Source: Roseiarcus sp963809245 (GTDB taxonomy: Bacteria > Pseudomonadota > Alphaproteobacteria > Rhizobiales > Beijerinckiaceae). From it: a DNA stretch of 64,000 nt. This document shows positions 60,576 to 64,000 of this stretch, piece after piece. The DNA lies in contig CAWEIU010000010.1 in the NCBI GenBank assembly GCA_963809245.1, positions 124,001 through 188,000 on the forward strand, in the 5' to 3' direction. A program made the position numbers and the translations under genes. Numbering within the stretch: the stretch's first letter is position 1; the number at the start of each line of letters is the position of its first letter. Below the pieces are notes generated by a model. The model was not told where the DNA came from. It worked only from the letters and a program-made list of their open reading frames with translations, and did not search any database.

Positions 60576-60728
60576 TCAAAGGACGCCGAGCACGACGAGG
60601 ATCAGCAGAATGACGAGAAGCGTGCCGAGGCCGCCTGACGGGTAGTATCCCCATCCCCCGCTGTACGGCCATGTGGGCAGCGCGCCGATTAGGAGGACAA
60701 TGATGATGATCAAAAGGAGGAGGCGCAT
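60576..60728 (-). CDS. DUF3309 family small membrane protein
   Basis: A 50-residue protein with two hydrophobic segments flanking ALPTWPYSGGWGYYPSGGLG, the DUF3309 signature. Members are widespread in proteobacteria and of unknown function, often near stress genes. The ATG at 60728 gives the family's usual length; the frame continues upstream only as a shadow of the yjbQ gene. Confidence 0.85.
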   Translation of the reverse strand: MRLLLLIIIIVLLIGALPTWPYSGGWGYYPSGGLGTLLVILLILVVLGVL

Positions 60729-60821
60729 GGAGGGCTTCCTGACTGCTTCTGGCACGGAGCGTCCATTCAACGCGAAAAGGTGCGGAATGGTTCCTTGCGC
60801 TTGGCCAAGTTGGAGATGATC

Positions 60822-61241
60822 ATGCGCCAATCCACCCACTTGTTCGAATTCAGAACCGGCGCTCGCGGACTGCTCGAAATTACGCAGGACATCGAGCGCT
60901 TCGTTGCGCAGTGCCGCGTCTCGACCGGGCTCCTGACTCTGTTTTGTCGGCACACCTCGGCTTCGCTGCTCATTCAGGAAAACGCCGCGCGCGAAGTTCG
61001 GCGCGACCTTGAAGCGTTCTTCGAAAATCTCGCGCCGGAAGATCCCACGCGCTACGCGCATAGCGACGAGGGGCCGGACGATATGCCCGCCCATATTCGC
61101 TCGGCGTTGACCAACGTCCATCTCGCAATTCCTGTCATCGACGGGCGACTGGCGCTCGGAACGTGGCAGGGAATCTACCTTTTCGAGCATCGCCGCGCGC
61201 CACATCGCCGCACGATCGCGGCGCATCTGATCGGCGAATGA
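60822..61241 (+). CDS. YjbQ family (UPF0047) protein
   Basis: A 139-residue protein with LFEFRTGARGLLEITQDIER, LLTLFCRHTSASLLIQENA, EDPTRYAHSDEGPDDMPAHI, LTNVHLAIPVIDGRLALGTW, and QGIYLFEHRRAPHRRTIAAH: the full UPF0047/YjbQ pattern with its conserved His and Glu. Some members show weak thiamine-phosphate synthase activity, but the true role is unsettled. GGAGATGATC precedes the ATG at 60822. Confidence 0.9.
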   Translation: MRQSTHLFEFRTGARGLLEITQDIERFVAQCRVSTGLLTLFCRHTSASLLIQENAAREVRRDLEAFFENLAPEDPTRYAHSDEGPDDMPAHIRSALTNVHLAIPVIDGRLALGTWQGIYLFEHRRAPHRRTIAAHLIGE

Positions 61242-61322
61242 ACCGAGCGGCGGCCGGGAACAATCGCAGAGCGCGAGCGTTTTCACACCGACGCCTCGGG
61301 TGTCGGAAACAGGAGAAAACGC

Positions 61323-61649
61323 ATGAAGGCCATTTGTTGCGCGGCCCTCGTCGCCGCACTCATGCCCTCGCTCGCTCTCGCGCAGAACGCAGGCGGCGCA
61401 GTCGGCGGCGCCATCGTCGGCGGCGTCGTGGGCGGACCGATTGGCGCAGGCGTGGGCGCGATCGTCGGCTCGACCTTGCCGGATCGTCCCTCGGTCGTCT
61501 ACGACCGTCCCGTCGTGGTCGGCGAGGCGCTGCCCGACGATTTTAGTTACTATCCCGTGCCGAACTACGGCGATTACAGCTACGCCATTGTCGACCACCA
61601 CCGAGTGATCGTCGACCGCCATCACCGCGTGGTGCGCGTGATCGAATGA
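61323..61649 (+). CDS. secreted glycine-zipper protein (DUF1236-like end)
   Basis: A 108-residue exported protein. The signal peptide is MKAICCAALVAALMPSLALA. A glycine zipper (GGAVGGAIVGGVVGGPIGAG) is followed by VYDRPVVVGEALPDDFSYYP and IVDHHRVIVDRHHRVVRVIE, which resembles the C-terminal part of DUF1236 proteins common in Hyphomicrobiales. Envelope association is likely; function unknown. CAGGAGAAAACGC precedes the ATG. Confidence 0.75.
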   Translation: MKAICCAALVAALMPSLALAQNAGGAVGGAIVGGVVGGPIGAGVGAIVGSTLPDRPSVVYDRPVVVGEALPDDFSYYPVPNYGDYSYAIVDHHRVIVDRHHRVVRVIE

Positions 61650-61690
61650 CGCGGCCTCGGCGAGGACTTCGCCGTCCCTGACCAACACAG

Positions 61691-61769
61691 CCATTGCGAA
61701 GAGCGTAGCGACGAAGCCATCCGTGCTTCGTGGGAGTCGGGTGTTGATTCCTCCGCTACGCTCGCAGAA
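61691..61769. repeat. degenerate palindromic repeat (CATTGCGA type)
   Basis: CCATTGCGAAGAGCGTAGCG, then ACGAAGCCATCC, with partial mirror GATTCCTCCGCTACGCTCGC: a decayed version of the repeats at 5513, 12142 and 36318. It lies between the convergent glycine-zipper gene and ligD. Confidence 0.5.
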
Positions 61770-61790
61770 GGCCCGGGTATGAAGCGCGTC

Positions 61791-64000
61791 TCACCGCGCT
61801 GCGGCGACCACAGCTTTCGGGATCGTCTGCGCGCGTGTGCGAAATTCTCCCCACGGATCTGCGAGCTCGGCCGCGGTCTTGATCGTGTACTGCGCTGCGC
61901 TGGTGACCTCCTCGAACAATCGCCAGCTCAGCGGCGTCGCGACGGGCGCGGTGGCGCGAGCGCGCAGCGACCACGGCAGGATCGCGGTTGAGGCCTTCTT
62001 GTTTCTCATCCAATCGATGAAGATGCGGTCGGCGCGGCGCGACTTGCTCATCGAGGCGATGAAGCGCGCCGGCTCCTTTTCCGCCAGGCCGTGCGCGAAG
62101 GCGCGCGCGAAGGTCTCGACATCGTCCGTCGTCAGCGAGCGGTCGAGCGGCGCGACGACATGCACGCCCTTGCCGCCGCTGATCATCGGCCATGTCTTCA
62201 CGTCGATCGCCTCGAGCCGTCGCGCGATGTCTTGCGCGGCCGCCTTCACGTCGGCGAAGGCGACGCTCGGATCAGGATCGAGGTCGAAGATGAGGCGGTC
62301 CGGCTGGTCGAGCGAATCGATGCGGCTCATCCAGCCGTGGAACTCGACGCCGCCGAATTGCGCCGCCGTGCGCAGGCCTTCGGCGCCCTCGAGCGCCATA
62401 TAGACCTTGTCGCCTTCCCTCACGCGGATGACGCCTCGCTTCATGGCGGGCGTCGGGTGGCGTTGAAAAAACGTCTCGGATTCGATGTTGTCGGGCGCGC
62501 GGATGATGCTCACGAGCCGTTGCTCGAGATAGGGCGTCATGCGTTCGGCGACCCGCGCGTAATAGTCGGCAACATCGCCCTTCGTCACCCCATCGGAGGG
62601 GAAGATCACGCGGTCGGCGTGCGTGATCGGCGTCGGCTCGGCGGCGCGCGGAGCGGTCGCCCGCGGTGCTCGACGGGAAGGCGGGTTCAGCGGAGTGCTT
62701 GGGTTCGAAGCCTTCATGGTCGCGTCCTCCCGCACGCCGAGAAATCTTGCCTGCCGCATTTGTCCGTCGCCAGTCCAGCCGCTGAAGCGAATCTCGGCGC
62801 GGAACGGCTCGGCGACAAACATCGCCCGGCGCGGCAGCTTCTCGGGGTTGACGATTCCTTCTGGCGGAGTGCGGCGCGCCTTGCGGCCGAGGCGCTTCCA
62901 GAGTTCGCCGCGCAGCTTGTCCGAATAGCCCGTGCCGATGCGGCCGACGTAGGCCAGCTTGCCCTCAACCTCCATCGCGGCGAGCAGCGAACTGAACGGA
63001 TTGCCCTTCTCCGAAAGCATGTAGCCGACGATCAGGACATCGTCTCGTCTGGCCGCCTTGATCTTCAGCCAGGCGTCCGAACGGCCCGACGTGTAGGGTG
63101 CATTGGCGCGCTTGGCGATCACGCCTTCCGCGCCGGCGCGGCGCGCCGCCTCGAACACCTCGGCGCCCTTGTCGGGCACGAATTCCGCAAAGCGCATATG
63201 CGGCGATCCGGCGCCGATCAGTGACTTCAGCTTCGCCTTGCGCGCGGTCAGCGGCTCCTTGCGCAAGTCGCGGCCGTCGAGCGTCAGCAGATCGAAAGCC
63301 ACGAAGTCGATCGCGTCGAAGTCTCCGGATTCCAGCGCCGCGACCAGCGCGGCGAAATCGGATACGCCAGAGGAGTTGAAGACGACGCCTTCTCCGTCGA
63401 TCAGCGCGTTGCGGCAGTTGAGCGCGCGCGCCGCCGCCGCGATCGGACCGAAGCGGTCGGTCCAGTCGAGTCCGGAACGCGAATAGACCTTCGCGCCGTC
63501 CGCGCCGACGGCGGCCTCAAGCCGATAGCCGTCGTATTTCATCTCGATCAGCCAGCCCGGCGTCGTCGGCGTCGTCGGCGATGTGCCGCAAAGCTGCGGC
63601 GGAACGAACGCCGGCGTCGGCGGCCCGGCGCGCTTGCGGCCGCGGCCGGTCGTCGTCTTCGCCGGCGCGCCCCGCTCGATTTCCGTCCTGCTGCGATGAG
63701 AGGCGACGCTTTCGGTGAAGCGGCCAGCGAGGCTGTCGTCGTTCTCGGCGAATTGGTCGCGCTCCTTGATGAGAAGCCATTTCTCCGGCGTCTCGCCCGT
63801 ATCCATGCGCACGAGCGTCCAGCCGCCGTGCATCCGTTCCCCATTGGCGAAGAACTTGATCTCTCCATTGTCGCGCGCCTTGGCGGGGTCGCCGTTCATC
63901 GGCGTGTAGGTCGCGTATTCCCAGAGAATGACGGTGCCGCCGCCATACTGGCCCTTCGGGATCGTGCCCTCGAACTCGGCATAATCGAGCGGATGGTCCT
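61791..64000 (-). CDS. ligD: ATP-dependent DNA ligase LigD (partial, 5' end outside window)
   Basis: About 735 residues are visible, in the order PE-LIG-POL. The phosphoesterase part shows GTIPKGQYGGGTVILWEY (at 63900-63960) and GGWTLVRM. The ligase has the adenylated Lys in EMKYDGYRLEA, the DGEGVVF motif, and EGVIAKRANAPYTSGRSDAW. The polymerase/primase has HADRVIFPSDGVTKGDV, LIFDLDPDPSVAFADV with the metal-binding Asp pair, and GGKGVHVVAPL. LigD seals and fills double-strand breaks in bacterial end joining with Ku. No ku gene is in the window. The gene is intact over its visible length and runs off the right edge. Confidence 0.95.
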   Translation of the reverse strand, partial: DHPLDYAEFEGTIPKGQYGGGTVILWEYATYTPMNGDPAKARDNGEIKFFANGERMHGGWTLVRMDTGETPEKWLLIKERDQFAENDDSLAGRFTESVASHRSRTEIERGAPAKTTTGRGRKRAGPPTPAFVPPQLCGTSPTTPTTPGWLIEMKYDGYRLEAAVGADGAKVYSRSGLDWTDRFGPIAAAARALNCRNALIDGEGVVFNSSGVSDFAALVAALESGDFDAIDFVAFDLLTLDGRDLRKEPLTARKAKLKSLIGAGSPHMRFAEFVPDKGAEVFEAARRAGAEGVIAKRANAPYTSGRSDAWLKIKAARRDDVLIVGYMLSEKGNPFSSLLAAMEVEGKLAYVGRIGTGYSDKLRGELWKRLGRKARRTPPEGIVNPEKLPRRAMFVAEPFRAEIRFSGWTGDGQMRQARFLGVREDATMKASNPSTPLNPPSRRAPRATAPRAAEPTPITHADRVIFPSDGVTKGDVADYYARVAERMTPYLEQRLVSIIRAPDNIESETFFQRHPTPAMKRGVIRVREGDKVYMALEGAEGLRTAAQFGGVEFHGWMSRIDSLDQPDRLIFDLDPDPSVAFADVKAAAQDIARRLEAIDVKTWPMISGGKGVHVVAPLDRSLTTDDVETFARAFAHGLAEKEPARFIASMSKSRRADRIFIDWMRNKKASTAILPWSLRARATAPVATPLSWRLFEEVTSAAQYTIKTAAELADPWGEFRTRAQTIPKAVVAAAR

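Overview
This is a GC-rich window from an alphaproteobacterium, most likely of the order Hyphomicrobiales. The support is an Usg-family gene beside a CIRCE-controlled groESL operon, a DUF1476 (ATP synthase zeta) gene, a PE-LIG-POL type ligD, a divergent polysaccharide deacetylase next to rppH, and the typical palindromic intergenic repeats. The genus cannot be fixed from sequence alone.

Layout. 1-3.6 kb: acyl-CoA/branched-chain catabolism (CoA-transferase, 3-hydroxyacyl-CoA dehydrogenase, thiolase, Zn alcohol dehydrogenase). 3.9-9.4 kb: a peptide/nickel-type ABC importer, with the binding protein facing a dppBCDF-like operon. 9.6-12.1 kb: usg and groESL. 12.3-16.6 kb: an RND pump with its adaptor. 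16.7-22 kb: ornithine cyclodeaminase with a divergent LysR regulator, then DUF1810, GST, a Spy-like protein and an HpcH/HpaI aldolase. 22.2-30.6 kb: a complete two-component system plus tripartite RND efflux operon, ending in a translationally coupled Cys-rich protein of unknown function. 31-34.2 kb: two flavin-dependent monooxygenases (SsuD, and a heavily frameshifted NtaA/DszA type). 34.3-43.4 kb: small stress proteins, an epimerase, then a sugar ABC importer (two permeases) with a divergent HSL-type hydrolase and a double-winged-helix GntR regulator. 43.5-53 kb: housekeeping genes (gyrB, yibQ-like, rppH, DUF2852, TetR, DUF1476, rdgB, M48 protease, nuclease) and tRNA-Arg(CCT). 53.1-59.6 kb: an accessory region with a tRNA-derived direct repeat, two tandem copies of a secreted-protein gene, a reverse-transcriptase scrap, an MBOAT/AlgJ-type acetylation pair and an FkbM methyltransferase. 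59.9-64 kb: small secreted or membrane proteins, yjbQ and the 5'-truncated ligD.

Eleven otherwise intact genes, including essential gyrB, are broken as given. I count fifteen breaks; every one is repaired by removing a single base, usually at a CG step. I read these as consensus errors in the assembly rather than gene decay, and I give repaired gene spans.

The most unusual signals are: two identical ATGTAA-N7-TTACAT operators shared by a TetR gene and a DUF2852 gene; the Cys-rich protein fused by start/stop overlap to an RND operon; the tRNA-Arg 3'-end repeat about 2 kb downstream of the tRNA; and interlocking perfect palindromes in the sugar-ABC/hydrolase divergent promoter.
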